DNA of 23,285 nucleotides from MGML01 sp964493985 (GTDB taxonomy: Bacteria > Chloroflexota > Dehalococcoidia > Dehalococcoidales > UBA2162). Location of the stretch: the NCBI GenBank assembly GCA_964493985.1, contig CAZBQL010000045.1, positions 1 through 23,285 of the forward strand. The letters are read 5' to 3'. Positions 14,325 to 21,802 of the stretch are shown piece by piece (position 1 is the first letter of the stretch; each line of letters opens with the position of its first letter). The notes below the pieces were generated by a model. That model was not told where the DNA came from and ran no database searches. It saw only the letters and a list, made by a program, of their open reading frames with translations. A program made the position numbers and the translations under genes.

Positions 14325-14720
14325 ATGAATATTGCAGTTATAACCGAAGATGAAGTAACCGTAAGCCAGCATTTTGGAAGAGCCCCATATTATATGGTCT
14401 ACACGGTTGAAGACGGTAAAGTGACAGGAAAAGAAAGGCGTGATAAAGCAGGACATCATACCTTCGCCGCACATCATACGGAAACTGCGCCCGGTGAAAG
14501 GCATGGGTATGATTCAGGAGCGCAGACAAGACACGCAGCAATGGCAGATGCTATCTCCGATTGCCAGGTGCTGATCTCAGGTGGAATGGGTTGGGGAGCA
14601 TTTGAAAGCATGAAAAGTTACAACATTGATGCTGTTGTTACCGATGTTACTAATATGGACGAAGCGGTCGATAAATATATAAAGGGTGATTTGCCCAATC
14701 TTATGGAGAGATTGCACTAA
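14325..14720 (+). CDS. NifX/NifB-type dinitrogenase cofactor-binding domain protein (second copy, His-rich)
   Basis: 131 residues, a PF02579-type domain: MNIAVITEDEVTVSQHFGRAPYYMVYTVEDGKV, then a His-rich insert (HHTFAAHHTETAP and GERHGY) and DCQVLISGGMGWGAFESMKSYNIDAVVTDV. The His-rich loop replaces the cluster-proximal segment of other NifX domains and could bind a metal directly. It has no Gly/Arg tail, unlike the first NifX-domain protein of the operon, so the two copies have separate roles. An AAGGAGAGG site precedes the ATG. Confidence 0.9.
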   Translation: MNIAVITEDEVTVSQHFGRAPYYMVYTVEDGKVTGKERRDKAGHHTFAAHHTETAPGERHGYDSGAQTRHAAMADAISDCQVLISGGMGWGAFESMKSYNIDAVVTDVTNMDEAVDKYIKGDLPNLMERLH

Positions 14721-14747
14721 AATAGTATTAAGCCGGGAGTATGGAAG

Positions 14748-15449
14748 ATGAGTCAAGAAATACGCACAATGTGTGCCCGTTGTGCCAGGAAGATATGCAG
14801 CCCGTTTATTAAGGCAGATGAAACACCGGTTAAAGATGGAGGACCTGATTTCTGTCCGATGAAGCTGATGCCTGACACACTGGAGATGGTTAAAGAAGAA
14901 TACAGAAAACCTGATGTAGGTGAATTTGCCAGGCTGGCGTCGATACAGGAAGCCGAGTGTTATGAACGCGTTGATGGCGGAATGCGAACAAAGAATCCCC
15001 GTATACTGGAATTAATTCAGTTTGCGAAAAAGAACAACTACCACAAACTCGGTCTTGCTTTCTGCGGGGGACTGGCTAAAGAGGCGCAGATGCTGACAGA
15101 CGTGCTTGAAAATAAAGGATTCGAAGTGGCCTCGGTATGTTGCAAAGTCGGCGCCGAACCGAAGGAAAGTATAGGGATCAAGCCTGAAGAAAAGATAATA
15201 AGCCCTGATAATTTCGAGTCCATGTGTAATCCTATAGCTCAAGCCGAAATTATCAACAGGCAGAATGTAGATTTCGCCGTACTTCTTGGCCTGTGTATCG
15301 GGCATGACACCCTGTTCATAAAATACTGTAAATCACCGATGACCGTGATAGCTGTAAAAGACAGGGTGACGGGGCACAATCCCCTTGCGGCGCTGTATCT
15401 CACTTCTTCGATGTATTACTCTCGACTTATGACGAAAGAAGAGTATTAA
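14748..15449 (+). CDS. DUF1847 protein (predicted metal-binding)
   Basis: 233 residues. The N-terminus holds Cys9, Cys12, Cys17 and Cys36 (MCARCARKIC and FCPMK), which looks like a metal or Fe-S site. The core is an alpha/beta domain with RILELIQFAKKNNYHKLGLAFCGGL, then CCKVGAEPKESIGI, FESMCNPIAQAEIINRQNVD and LLGLCIGHDTLFIK. This order is typical of DUF1847 and has many conserved cysteines. No enzyme activity is established for the family. Cytoplasmic. Gap to the preceding gene 27 bases. Confidence 0.88.
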   Translation: MSQEIRTMCARCARKICSPFIKADETPVKDGGPDFCPMKLMPDTLEMVKEEYRKPDVGEFARLASIQEAECYERVDGGMRTKNPRILELIQFAKKNNYHKLGLAFCGGLAKEAQMLTDVLENKGFEVASVCCKVGAEPKESIGIKPEEKIISPDNFESMCNPIAQAEIINRQNVDFAVLLGLCIGHDTLFIKYCKSPMTVIAVKDRVTGHNPLAALYLTSSMYYSRLMTKEEY

Positions 15450-15515
15450 AGATTACTAAACTTACAGGAACCGAAAGGAGAATGGTCTGATGCATTTGGA
15501 ACCGGAGGAAAGCCG

Positions 15516-16511
15516 ATGTTAACGAAAGAAACCGTAGAAAAATCTCTTGAGTCGGTGATTGTGCCTGCTGCTGCCAGAGCTATCACCGGGCTGAATTTAG
15601 TACGTGATATAGAAATTGACGATAAGATGGTATCGGTCAAACTGGCTAAGACCGCCTTGAATGAAGGTACCCAGCAATGGCTCGAAGAAAAGGTAATCGA
15701 AGCTGTTCAAAAGGCAGAAAAAGGCGTTAAGACTACAGTAGAATATGTTGAAGCAACTCCTGCCGAGTTGAATCAAATTGGGAATGTACTGGCTGTAATG
15801 AGTGGAAAAGGCGGAGTCGGAAAATCACTTGTGGCCGGACTCACAGCGATCTCACTGAACAGACTCGGTAAAACCGCCGGTATTCTCGATGCTGATATTA
15901 CGGGACCAAGTATTCCTAAAATGTTCGGGATAAGCGGAGGGCCGGGTGGTTCGGAATCCGGTATTCTTCCGGTGTCTTCGAAGTCGGGGATAGAATTGAT
16001 GTCGATAAACCTGCTGCTTCCGAGTGAAGATGAAGCGGTAATCTGGCGCGGGCCTCTCATCGCCAGGGCGATCACACAATTCTGGGAAGAAGTATTATGG
16101 GGCAAACTCGATTATCTGGTCGTGGATTTACCTCCGGGAACCGCGGACGCACCACTTACGGTGATGCAGACACTTCCGGTATCGGGCGTGATAGTTGTAT
16201 ATACTCCACAGGACCTGACGGCGATGATAGTGAAGAAAGCGGTCCGAATGGCCCAGAAGATGGATAAGCCTATTATCGGTGTTGTCGAGAATATGAGTTA
16301 CCTCTACGTGGAAGAGTTAGACAAGAGAATAGAACTGTTCGGTAAAAGTCAGGGTGAGGAAATGGCGAAAGCAGCAAATGCACCTTTGCTTGGGAAATTG
16401 CCTATCGATCCTAACCTGGCAAAGCTATGTGATGCCGGAAGCATTGAAGGATATGATTCGGAATTTATCGATAGTGTAGGGAAAGCGATTATAAAAGCCA
16501 CTCAAAAGTAA
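15516..16511 (+). CDS. Mrp/ApbC-like P-loop ATPase with N-terminal MIP18/DUF59-like domain, lacking the CxxC
   Basis: 331 residues. Residues 1-80 resemble the DUF59/MIP18 domain; Walker A is GKGGVGKS (97-104). GILDADITGPSIPKMFG and LDYLVVDLPPGTADAPLTVMQT are classic for Mrp/NBP35 scaffolds that deliver [4Fe-4S] clusters to apoproteins. After ENMSY most relatives have a C-x2-C that bridges a cluster between subunits; here the segment reads LYVEELDKRIELFG with no cysteine. It therefore cannot hold the usual bridging cluster and may act with the NifX-domain proteins instead, as MrpORP-like modules do. GGAGG is upstream of the ATG. Confidence 0.92.
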   Translation: MLTKETVEKSLESVIVPAAARAITGLNLVRDIEIDDKMVSVKLAKTALNEGTQQWLEEKVIEAVQKAEKGVKTTVEYVEATPAELNQIGNVLAVMSGKGGVGKSLVAGLTAISLNRLGKTAGILDADITGPSIPKMFGISGGPGGSESGILPVSSKSGIELMSINLLLPSEDEAVIWRGPLIARAITQFWEEVLWGKLDYLVVDLPPGTADAPLTVMQTLPVSGVIVVYTPQDLTAMIVKKAVRMAQKMDKPIIGVVENMSYLYVEELDKRIELFGKSQGEEMAKAANAPLLGKLPIDPNLAKLCDAGSIEGYDSEFIDSVGKAIIKATQK

Positions 16512-16527
16512 CGAACGGAGAGTAAGT

Positions 16528-17016
16528 GTGACACAGGATAACAGAACAATTGAGCAGGTATACAGGAGTGCCGTAAAAGGCCTTTATGCCAGGATCACCA
16601 GTTATTATAACTATTTATATGACAGGTTTGGTCAAGAGGGCCTGGCCATGATTTCCGAGATGAGCCGTGAGTACGGAGAGAGTATTGTTCCACGTGCCAT
16701 GAAAGCGCTGGGAAAGAATGATATCGAGTCGGTTGCGGCGTATCTGTTAAGAATATTCAGGACAGTGGACTGGAATACAGATGGTATACAGCTCGTATCA
16801 AAAAGCCCTGAAGAGATAATAATCAGGGTTGAAGATTGTCCTCTTCATTTCAAGAATCCGGAGTTGTGTCTTGCTCACACGACAATGGAGAAGACCGTAG
16901 CGGAAGGACTTAATCCTGATATAACATACTCTATCGGTAAGTCTATACCGGCGGGAGACGGCTTTTGCGAACATATATTGAGATTAAAAACCGAACCTGA
17001 CAATGAAAAGGAATGA
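16528..17016 (+). CDS. L-2-amino-thiazoline-4-carboxylate hydrolase-like / hydrocarbon-binding-like protein
   Basis: 162 residues from a GTG codon with ACGGAGAG upstream; no ATG in frame gives a better start. The N-terminal half is helical (YYNYLYDRFGQEGLAMISEM); the C-terminal half carries a pattern EDCPLH, C-x2-H (Cys114, His117) and GDGFCEHIL (Cys147, His149). This pattern recalls the ATC-hydrolase (PF14196-like) and V4R small-molecule-binding families. I am not certain which applies. It is the last gene of the + strand run, 16 bases after Mrp. A new promoter starts 4 bases after its stop. Confidence 0.6.
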   Translation: MTQDNRTIEQVYRSAVKGLYARITSYYNYLYDRFGQEGLAMISEMSREYGESIVPRAMKALGKNDIESVAAYLLRIFRTVDWNTDGIQLVSKSPEEIIIRVEDCPLHFKNPELCLAHTTMEKTVAEGLNPDITYSIGKSIPAGDGFCEHILRLKTEPDNEKE

Positions 17017-17019
17017 CTA

Positions 17020-17048
17020 TTGACAAACTGAAATAAATGAACTACACT
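17020..17048 (+). promoter_or_regulatory. Predicted sigma70-type promoter of the solute-binding protein gene
   Basis: A perfect TTGACA (17020-17025) and TACACT (17043-17048) with a 17-base spacer. It lies right after the operon's last stop codon and would give a 5' leader of about 230 bases before the lipoprotein start at 17287. Confidence 0.6.
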
Positions 17049-17125
17049 TCAAGCTAAACTGACAAAAATACATAATAAATAGACACTAACCATCTCACAC
17101 CTTCTTCCAAAAGGGGGTGATTAAG

Positions 17126-17179
17126 ATGAGAAAAGGCACCGTAATTACCGGTTTGATCGGTAATATCAGGTGCCTTTAA
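17126..17179 (+). CDS. Possible 17-residue leader peptide
   Basis: ATG at 17126 has a strong AAGGGGGTGA Shine-Dalgarno 5 bases upstream and encodes MRKGTVITGLIGNIRCL, ending at TAA 17177-17179. The whole frame coincides with the hairpin at 17132-17177. No run of one amino acid typical of classical attenuators is present. It may be a leader peptide or just a ribosome-site mimic. Confidence 0.35.
   Translation: MRKGTVITGLIGNIRCL
17132..17177 (+). terminator. Leader hairpin, terminator or attenuator candidate
   Basis: A 9-bp outer stem (AAAGGCACC 17132-17140 with GGTGCCTTT 17169-17177), a small internal loop, then a 7-bp inner stem (ATTACCG 17144-17150 with CGGTAAT 17158-17164) and a 7-base loop. 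The tail AATGTTTCC is only moderately U-rich. It could end the upstream operon, or attenuate transcription into the solute-binding gene. Confidence 0.6.
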
Positions 17180-17197
17180 TGTTTCCAAAATATGTGT

Positions 17198-17208
17198 AAA
17201 GGAGGTGA
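17198..17208 (+). promoter_or_regulatory. Orphan perfect Shine-Dalgarno
   Basis: AAAGGAGGTGA is fully complementary to the usual 16S rRNA 3' tail but no ATG, GTG or TTG follows within about 12 bases. The lipoprotein gene 80 bases downstream has its own GGAGGT at 17273-17278. It may be a ribosome standby site or a relic. Confidence 0.4.
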
Positions 17209-17286
17209 AGCTAAAACATAATAGAACGAGCCGTGAGAATCGTTCATCTCTGCAAGCTAGCGAGTCTATACAGGAGGTCGGATAGA

Positions 17287-19143
17287 ATGATGAAAAAACT
17301 TGGATGGATGGTAATATGCTGCGTTATGGTTCTATCTTTGATAATAGCATCGTGTGGGACTGAAGATACAGGAGGAACTGTAACTCAGGAAGATACTGGA
17401 CAGACTGTAACCGTTGGAGCTGAAGAAGAAGAGATGAGGACAGAGGAAGAAACTGTCGTGTCATCCGATAAACCTCAATACGGCGGATCGATCACTCTGA
17501 TGATGGCACTTGATGTGAATGACTTCCTCCCCTGGTCGCTTGCGCCGTCAGCACCTGTTCAGATGTGTAATGACTGGTTATGGAACGGAGACTGGGCAAA
17601 AGGCCCGGCAGGTGGCTATGGTGAGAATGCTGTCGGCTGGGAGACCAGTACGAATCTACGTGATATGAAGGCATATTATCTTGGTCAGGAAATACGCTGG
17701 GAAGCTAACGACGATGGATTAACAGGAAATATCTACATAAGAGTGAAAGAAGGAATCAACTACAGTTTTGATCCGGATAATCCAGTAAGTCAGCTTGTCG
17801 GTGGAAGAGAACTGACGACAGACGATGTCCTCTGGAACTTAAATACGCGCATGAACGATCCAAGAGCACATCCCGGAGCTTATATATTCCTCTTTTTTCC
17901 CTGGATGCATGGAATTTATGGGGAGAAAATCGGTCCTAACGAATTGAAATTTACATTTCCTATCGCACAGCTACTTAATGCAGTAATGTTCCTTTGTGAT
18001 GGTACACAAATATTCCCTCCGGAGATTGATGAGGAATACAAGGCTGAATCGACAACCGACTGGCAGGCATGCGTTGGAGCCGGCCCGTTCATGATCGATG
18101 ATTACGTTCCAAGCAATATGGTTTCGGTAAAGAGGAATCCGAACTATTGGAATACGAATCCTGTCGGTCCCGGAAAAGGTGACAATCTTCCTTATCTCGA
18201 CAAAATAAAGTATCTAATCATTGAGGATGTATCCACACAACAGGCGGCATTTCGCAGTGGGAAACTTGCTCAATTAGGTGCTTTATCTATTGAAGATAAA
18301 GATATGATGATAAAAGGGAGTCCTGAAGTAAAAGAAGCCGTAGGCGGTTTGATGGCTGTCAATCTGCTTGGTATGAGGACTGACCGGACGGGTACACCTT
18401 TTGCCGATGTCCGGGTACGGCGGGCAATGTTTATGGCTACCGATTTTAACGAGATCAACGAAGGTTTGTATCAGGGTCTTGGACAAATAAATTCGTGGCC
18501 ATACTGGTATCAGAAAGGTTATGAAGATCTCTATCTCAGCCTTGACGATCCGGATTGCCCTGCCGAAGTAAAAGAACTCTTCGTGTACAATCCTGAAAAG
18601 GCAAAACAGCTTCTTGCTGATGCAGGTTATCCTACTGGTTTTAAAGCTGAAATACTGATGACGGAAAACGAGGTTGATTATTACTCCGTAATTAAAGATC
18701 AGTGGAAAAAAGTTGGTATAAACCTGGAATTTGATGTTCAGGAATGGGGTGCGTACTGGGGTATTCTGAACAGCTATACATATGAAGAAATGGTTGTAGC
18801 AGCAATCCCGCCGCCATCTTCATGGCCTGAGGTGGCTGGATATACAGGCGTAACCTCAAGTAACTTCAGTAAAATAGATGAGCCTGAAATTAATGCAGGC
18901 ACAAATCACATGCTTCAAACTGCAATAACAGATCTGAACGCAGCCATGAGTGAAACAAGAGAGTTGATGAAGATACTGCTGCCGGGGGCATGGGTAATTC
19001 CGACTCCAAGATATCCTACCTATACACTCTGGTGGTCGTGGCTGAAAAATTACTCCGGTGAAAATTCGGTTGGCTGGCTGGCATTTAACTGGCCAACCTG
19101 GGTCTGGGTAGACCAGGGCATGAAAGATACCTTGGGACACTAA
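17287..19143 (+). CDS. ABC transporter family 5 solute-binding lipoprotein (DppA/OppA-like)
   Basis: 618 residues from ATG 17287, chosen because GGAGGT lies 8 bases upstream; a GTG 54 bases earlier would add a non-signal segment. It starts with a lipoprotein signal peptide: MMKK, a hydrophobic stretch and lipobox IASC with Cys23. A Glu/Thr-rich linker (about residues 25-60) follows. Then comes the family 5 domain: YGGSITLMM, GRELTTDDVLWNL, VGAGPFMIDDYVPSNMVSVK, NPNYW and DVRVRRAMFMATDFNEINEG, and the C-terminal lobe. It captures a peptide, sugar or other organic solute outside the membrane. No permease or ATPase gene is adjacent, so it must work with components elsewhere. The acidic linker style is common in Dehalococcoidia proteins. 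Confidence 0.93.
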   Translation: MMKKLGWMVICCVMVLSLIIASCGTEDTGGTVTQEDTGQTVTVGAEEEEMRTEEETVVSSDKPQYGGSITLMMALDVNDFLPWSLAPSAPVQMCNDWLWNGDWAKGPAGGYGENAVGWETSTNLRDMKAYYLGQEIRWEANDDGLTGNIYIRVKEGINYSFDPDNPVSQLVGGRELTTDDVLWNLNTRMNDPRAHPGAYIFLFFPWMHGIYGEKIGPNELKFTFPIAQLLNAVMFLCDGTQIFPPEIDEEYKAESTTDWQACVGAGPFMIDDYVPSNMVSVKRNPNYWNTNPVGPGKGDNLPYLDKIKYLIIEDVSTQQAAFRSGKLAQLGALSIEDKDMMIKGSPEVKEAVGGLMAVNLLGMRTDRTGTPFADVRVRRAMFMATDFNEINEGLYQGLGQINSWPYWYQKGYEDLYLSLDDPDCPAEVKELFVYNPEKAKQLLADAGYPTGFKAEILMTENEVDYYSVIKDQWKKVGINLEFDVQEWGAYWGILNSYTYEEMVVAAIPPPSSWPEVAGYTGVTSSNFSKIDEPEINAGTNHMLQTAITDLNAAMSETRELMKILLPGAWVIPTPRYPTYTLWWSWLKNYSGENSVGWLAFNWPTWVWVDQGMKDTLGH

Positions 19144-19170
19144 TAAATCAATACTTAAAATCGTTTCCTT

Positions 19171-19220
19171 TTACGAGGTGGGGTAAAGGCAGATAAACAC
19201 TCCACCTCGTAATTCGTTTA
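19171..19220 (+). terminator. Probable Rho-independent terminator after the solute-binding protein
   Basis: An 11-bp perfect stem (TTACGAGGTGG 19171-19181 with CCACCTCGTAA 19202-19212), extendable with a G-T and a G-C pair, a loop of about 16-20 bases and a moderately T-rich tail (TTCGTTTA). It lies 27 bases after the stop. Confidence 0.6.
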
Positions 19221-19280
19221 TTGAAGTCTAAAACAACCTGATGTAATATATGGACGAATTCTCTCCGGGAGGTAATTAGA

Positions 19281-20228
19281 ATGGCTGAGAAACAGTATAC
19301 ACATCTTTTTAAGCCCCTTAAATTAAAAGATCCGCCTGAAGGTTTATACCCGCATCCACGCTACTGGATGGAATCAAAGGATCTGGAAGGTTTTAACGCT
19401 CATTTCTCGTTCGGATATTTTAAAGAGCCTGTCGTATGCCATCCGATGGAAGGGATGCTGGTGCATCCTTTTGATGAATGTCTCGTGTTCGAAGGAACCG
19501 ACAGGAGCAGTATATTGAAACTAGGTGGAGAAGTATCTATCGAACTGGGAGAAGAAAGGGAAGAGCACGTATTTACCGATCCGAGTGTAGTGCTTATTCC
19601 CAAAGGTCTTCCCCACGGACCAGCCAAGATCAGCAGAGTGGATACGCATATGGCGCATTATACGATAGGGCTGGCTCCTGTGTATGAAGCAGAGAAAATA
19701 ACTGTTAAACCTGATTCTTATCCATCCAAAGGTGATAAATACAGCCACCTGGTGAAGAAGATGATAACATATCCGGATGATGACCCGAACAGCGGGACCG
19801 ACAGGGTAAGTGTAATAGGCGACGATGGAGTGATGAGGCCGGGTTCCATGGGTGTAGGTCCGGGTAATGGTGACGAGGTGGTATGGCTTTACGGAAAGGA
19901 CCTTGAAGGTTTCGATCTGAACTTCACCTGGGGATTTTACAGTCAGTGTGGGAAGTGGCACAGGGGAGGTGAAGCCCATACTCATCCTGAAGCCGAGATA
20001 TTGGTTTTTGTAGGAGATGATCCGGATGACATGGATTATCTCGGTGCCGAACTTGAACTGGGTATGGGGAAGGATTATGAAAGGCATGTATTCAACACGC
20101 CAACGGTGGCGATTTGTCCTGCGGGTTTTCCTCATTTACCATTGATAACACGGTGGTGCGATAAACCGTATGGGTTCATAGTAGTCTGTCTGAGTGGAGG
20201 GCATGCGTCCCCCTGGGTAGAAGCATAG
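19281..20228 (+). CDS. Two-domain cupin-like protein with internal duplication
   Basis: 315 residues built of two similar units of about 120-130 residues. Unit 1 contains DLEGFNAHFSFGYF, HPFDECLVFEG, LGGEVSIELGEEREEHVF and IPKGLPHGPAKI. Unit 2 contains DLEGFDLNFTWGFY, HTHPEAEILVFVG, LGAELELGMGKDYERHVF and CPAGFPHLPLIT. Both fit a cupin metal site (H-x-H-x3-E and a later H). Unit 2 keeps the full H-x-H-x3-E pattern; unit 1 has a reduced version. No signal peptide, so cytoplasmic. GGGAGGT precedes the ATG. It could be a dioxygenase, isomerase or ligand-binding protein; no substrate can be named. It follows the solute-binding gene but is separated from it by a terminator. Confidence 0.75.
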   Translation: MAEKQYTHLFKPLKLKDPPEGLYPHPRYWMESKDLEGFNAHFSFGYFKEPVVCHPMEGMLVHPFDECLVFEGTDRSSILKLGGEVSIELGEEREEHVFTDPSVVLIPKGLPHGPAKISRVDTHMAHYTIGLAPVYEAEKITVKPDSYPSKGDKYSHLVKKMITYPDDDPNSGTDRVSVIGDDGVMRPGSMGVGPGNGDEVVWLYGKDLEGFDLNFTWGFYSQCGKWHRGGEAHTHPEAEILVFVGDDPDDMDYLGAELELGMGKDYERHVFNTPTVAICPAGFPHLPLITRWCDKPYGFIVVCLSGGHASPWVEA

Positions 20229-20283
20229 GAGTTGTCTTGATACAGTCCGAGTAAGATATTTCGGTAATAGGGTGTATTAAATA

Positions 20284-20313
20284 TTGAAATTTGTTTAATC
20301 AAGGTAACATAAT
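20284..20313 (+). promoter_or_regulatory. Relic promoter of the broken SIR2-like gene
   Basis: TTGAAA (20284-20289) and CATAAT (20308-20313) with an 18-base spacer, about 39 bases before the ATG of the SIR2-like remnant. Position fits that gene; activity today is unknown. Confidence 0.35.
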
Positions 20314-20351
20314 CACAATAAAATCCATTCAGGTACATATGTGTTCTTTTT

Positions 20352-20541
20352 ATGAATTATTACCGTAATATTGAAGATATAGTTGAACACCTTCAAAACG
20401 CAATAGATCGGAAAAAAGTCGCAGTCTCTTGATAAGTGAAGGTTGTTCAGTTACTGCAGGAATACCAACCGCAAAAGGTTTTGTGGATATTATCAAAACT
20501 AAATATCCTAATGCCTATGATAGAGCCAGCATAAAAAAATA
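20352..20541 (+). pseudogene. SIR2-like (SIR2_2) N-terminal remnant, frameshifted and truncated
   Basis: ATG 20352 opens MNYYRNIEDIVEHLQNAIDR and stops at TGA 20430-20432 after 26 residues. In the +2 frame the sequence continues at once as SLLISEGCSVTAGIPTAKGF, then VDIIKTKYPNAYDRASIKKY. This matches the nucleotide-binding start of SIR2-like domains (G-A-G-C-S-V-x-A-G-I-P). A change of two inserted bases or one deleted base near 20418-20425 explains the frameshift. The homology ends at about 20541, where the tail of the convergent MFS gene begins. SIR2_2 domains often occur in phage-defence proteins that consume NAD. At least the rest of the gene is lost, so this copy cannot be functional. 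Confidence 0.75.
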
Positions 20542-20542
20542 C

Positions 20543-21802
20543 CTAACCTCCATTCTCAAGCTCAGGGATGGGTGGTGGGGTTTCTTCTCCAGGTTTTTCT
20601 TCGACTTTGTTGTCTTCAATATTCATCAAGTCACGGGAGAAGTACGAGAGGCCGGTCACGATGAATATCGCCGCCGCGGACACGTACCAGATCAAGCGTA
20701 GTTCGACGGCATCGGCCACCGGCCCGGCAATCGCCAGTGAAAAGGGCATCGTTATGCCCATGAGGGAATTCTGCAGGGCAAAGACCCTCCCCTGCATGTC
20801 CCTGGCTACTGCCGATTGCATAATCGCCCCAAGGGGCGCGTTGAGCATGGCACTGCAAAGACCTGAGACCAGCCGCATAGACACGGCCAGCAGAAAAAGG
20901 CCTTCCGTGGTAAAGCCAAAGATAAAGACGGAGACAGCCTGCAGCATGATGCTGGCCAGGGTTGTGACTATGCGCCTCTTGAAACCGCCCCATATACCCA
21001 TGATGAGTCCCCCGGCGATGACGCCCGCCCCGGCAGCGGTCTGAAGCCAGCCCAGTTTCAGGACGTCCCCGCCGAAGTATTCCGTCACGAACAGTGGTGT
21101 CAGCGCATTGGCCGGAGCAGACAGGAACTGTAATATCGCGAAGAGTACGACAAGATACAGGAGGCCCCGCCACGCGGTGACATAGCGGAAACCCTGCTTC
21201 AAGTCGGTAAAATAGCCCGGTCTGGCCACCAGGACGGAACGAGGAGGCTGCGGTATCGCCAGCGGGATGAGGCATGCCACAGCGATTACCGCCGTGATGA
21301 TATCTACGGAGAGCACCCACTGCATATCGAGGGCTTCAATGAGGAATGCACCGGCCAGGGGCGACACGATATTGTTCGCTCCTCTCAACGTCATATTAAG
21401 GCCGTTGGCTCTTACGAGTTGTTTCTCCGGTACGATCATCGGCACGGAAGCGCTGAGGGCCGGACCCTGGAACGATGCGGCGATGGACCGGCCGGCCATG
21501 ATAACGTAAATGTGCCAGATCTGAATGCTGCCGGTGTGAAACAGGACGACCAGCAGCAGCGTCAGGAGCGCTGTAACGAGATCGCTGTAGATCATGATCT
21601 GTTTACGGCTCCAGCGGTCGATAAACGGACCGATAAAGGGCCCGAGGGCGACACCCGGGAGTATGTTGACGAGCATCGCGGTGGAGAGGATCGTGGCGGA
21701 GCCGGTCTCCCGGGCCAGGTACCAGGCAAGCGTAAATCCCACAATGGTGCTGCCGAACATGGAAGCTGCCTGGCTGGACCAGAGTACGAAGAATTTCTTC
21801 AT
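20543..21802 (-). CDS. MFS exporter (MefA/EntS-like)
   Basis: 419 residues with about 12 hydrophobic segments and the start KKFFVLWSSQAASMFGSTIV, typical of the MFS_3 macrolide/enterobactin exporter group. The loop 2-3 motif G-P-F-I-D-R-W-S-R-K is clear (GPFIGPFIDRWSRKQIMIYSD), and a related motif follows helix 8 (MGIWGGFKRRIV). It is a cytoplasmic-membrane proton-coupled exporter; substrate unknown (drugs or siderophores possible). Its base composition is clearly GC-richer than its neighbours, and its 3' end abuts a broken SIR2-like gene, so it was probably acquired. Shine-Dalgarno is weak (GGGAAG). Confidence 0.9.
   Translation of the reverse strand: MKKFFVLWSSQAASMFGSTIVGFTLAWYLARETGSATILSTAMLVNILPGVALGPFIGPFIDRWSRKQIMIYSDLVTALLTLLLVVLFHTGSIQIWHIYVIMAGRSIAASFQGPALSASVPMIVPEKQLVRANGLNMTLRGANNIVSPLAGAFLIEALDMQWVLSVDIITAVIAVACLIPLAIPQPPRSVLVARPGYFTDLKQGFRYVTAWRGLLYLVVLFAILQFLSAPANALTPLFVTEYFGGDVLKLGWLQTAAGAGVIAGGLIMGIWGGFKRRIVTTLASIMLQAVSVFIFGFTTEGLFLLAVSMRLVSGLCSAMLNAPLGAIMQSAVARDMQGRVFALQNSLMGITMPFSLAIAGPVADAVELRLIWYVSAAAIFIVTGLSYFSRDLMNIEDNKVEEKPGEETPPPIPELENGG

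Noticed and set aside
15482..15522. Tiny ORFs (ATG-GTC-TGA and a 10-codon frame) before the Mrp gene
   Set aside because: They are too short and are explained by the ribosome-binding region of Mrp.
17192..17221. Nine-codon frame starting at ATG 17192
   Set aside because: It has no ribosome site of its own and runs through the orphan Shine-Dalgarno; probably chance.
19521..20135. 204-codon open frame on the - strand
   Set aside because: It is antisense to the cupin-like gene and shows no family features.
20631..21320. 229-codon open frame on the - strand
   Set aside because: It lies inside the MFS exporter gene in another frame; the exporter has clear family motifs and helices, and the long shadow frame reflects its high GC.
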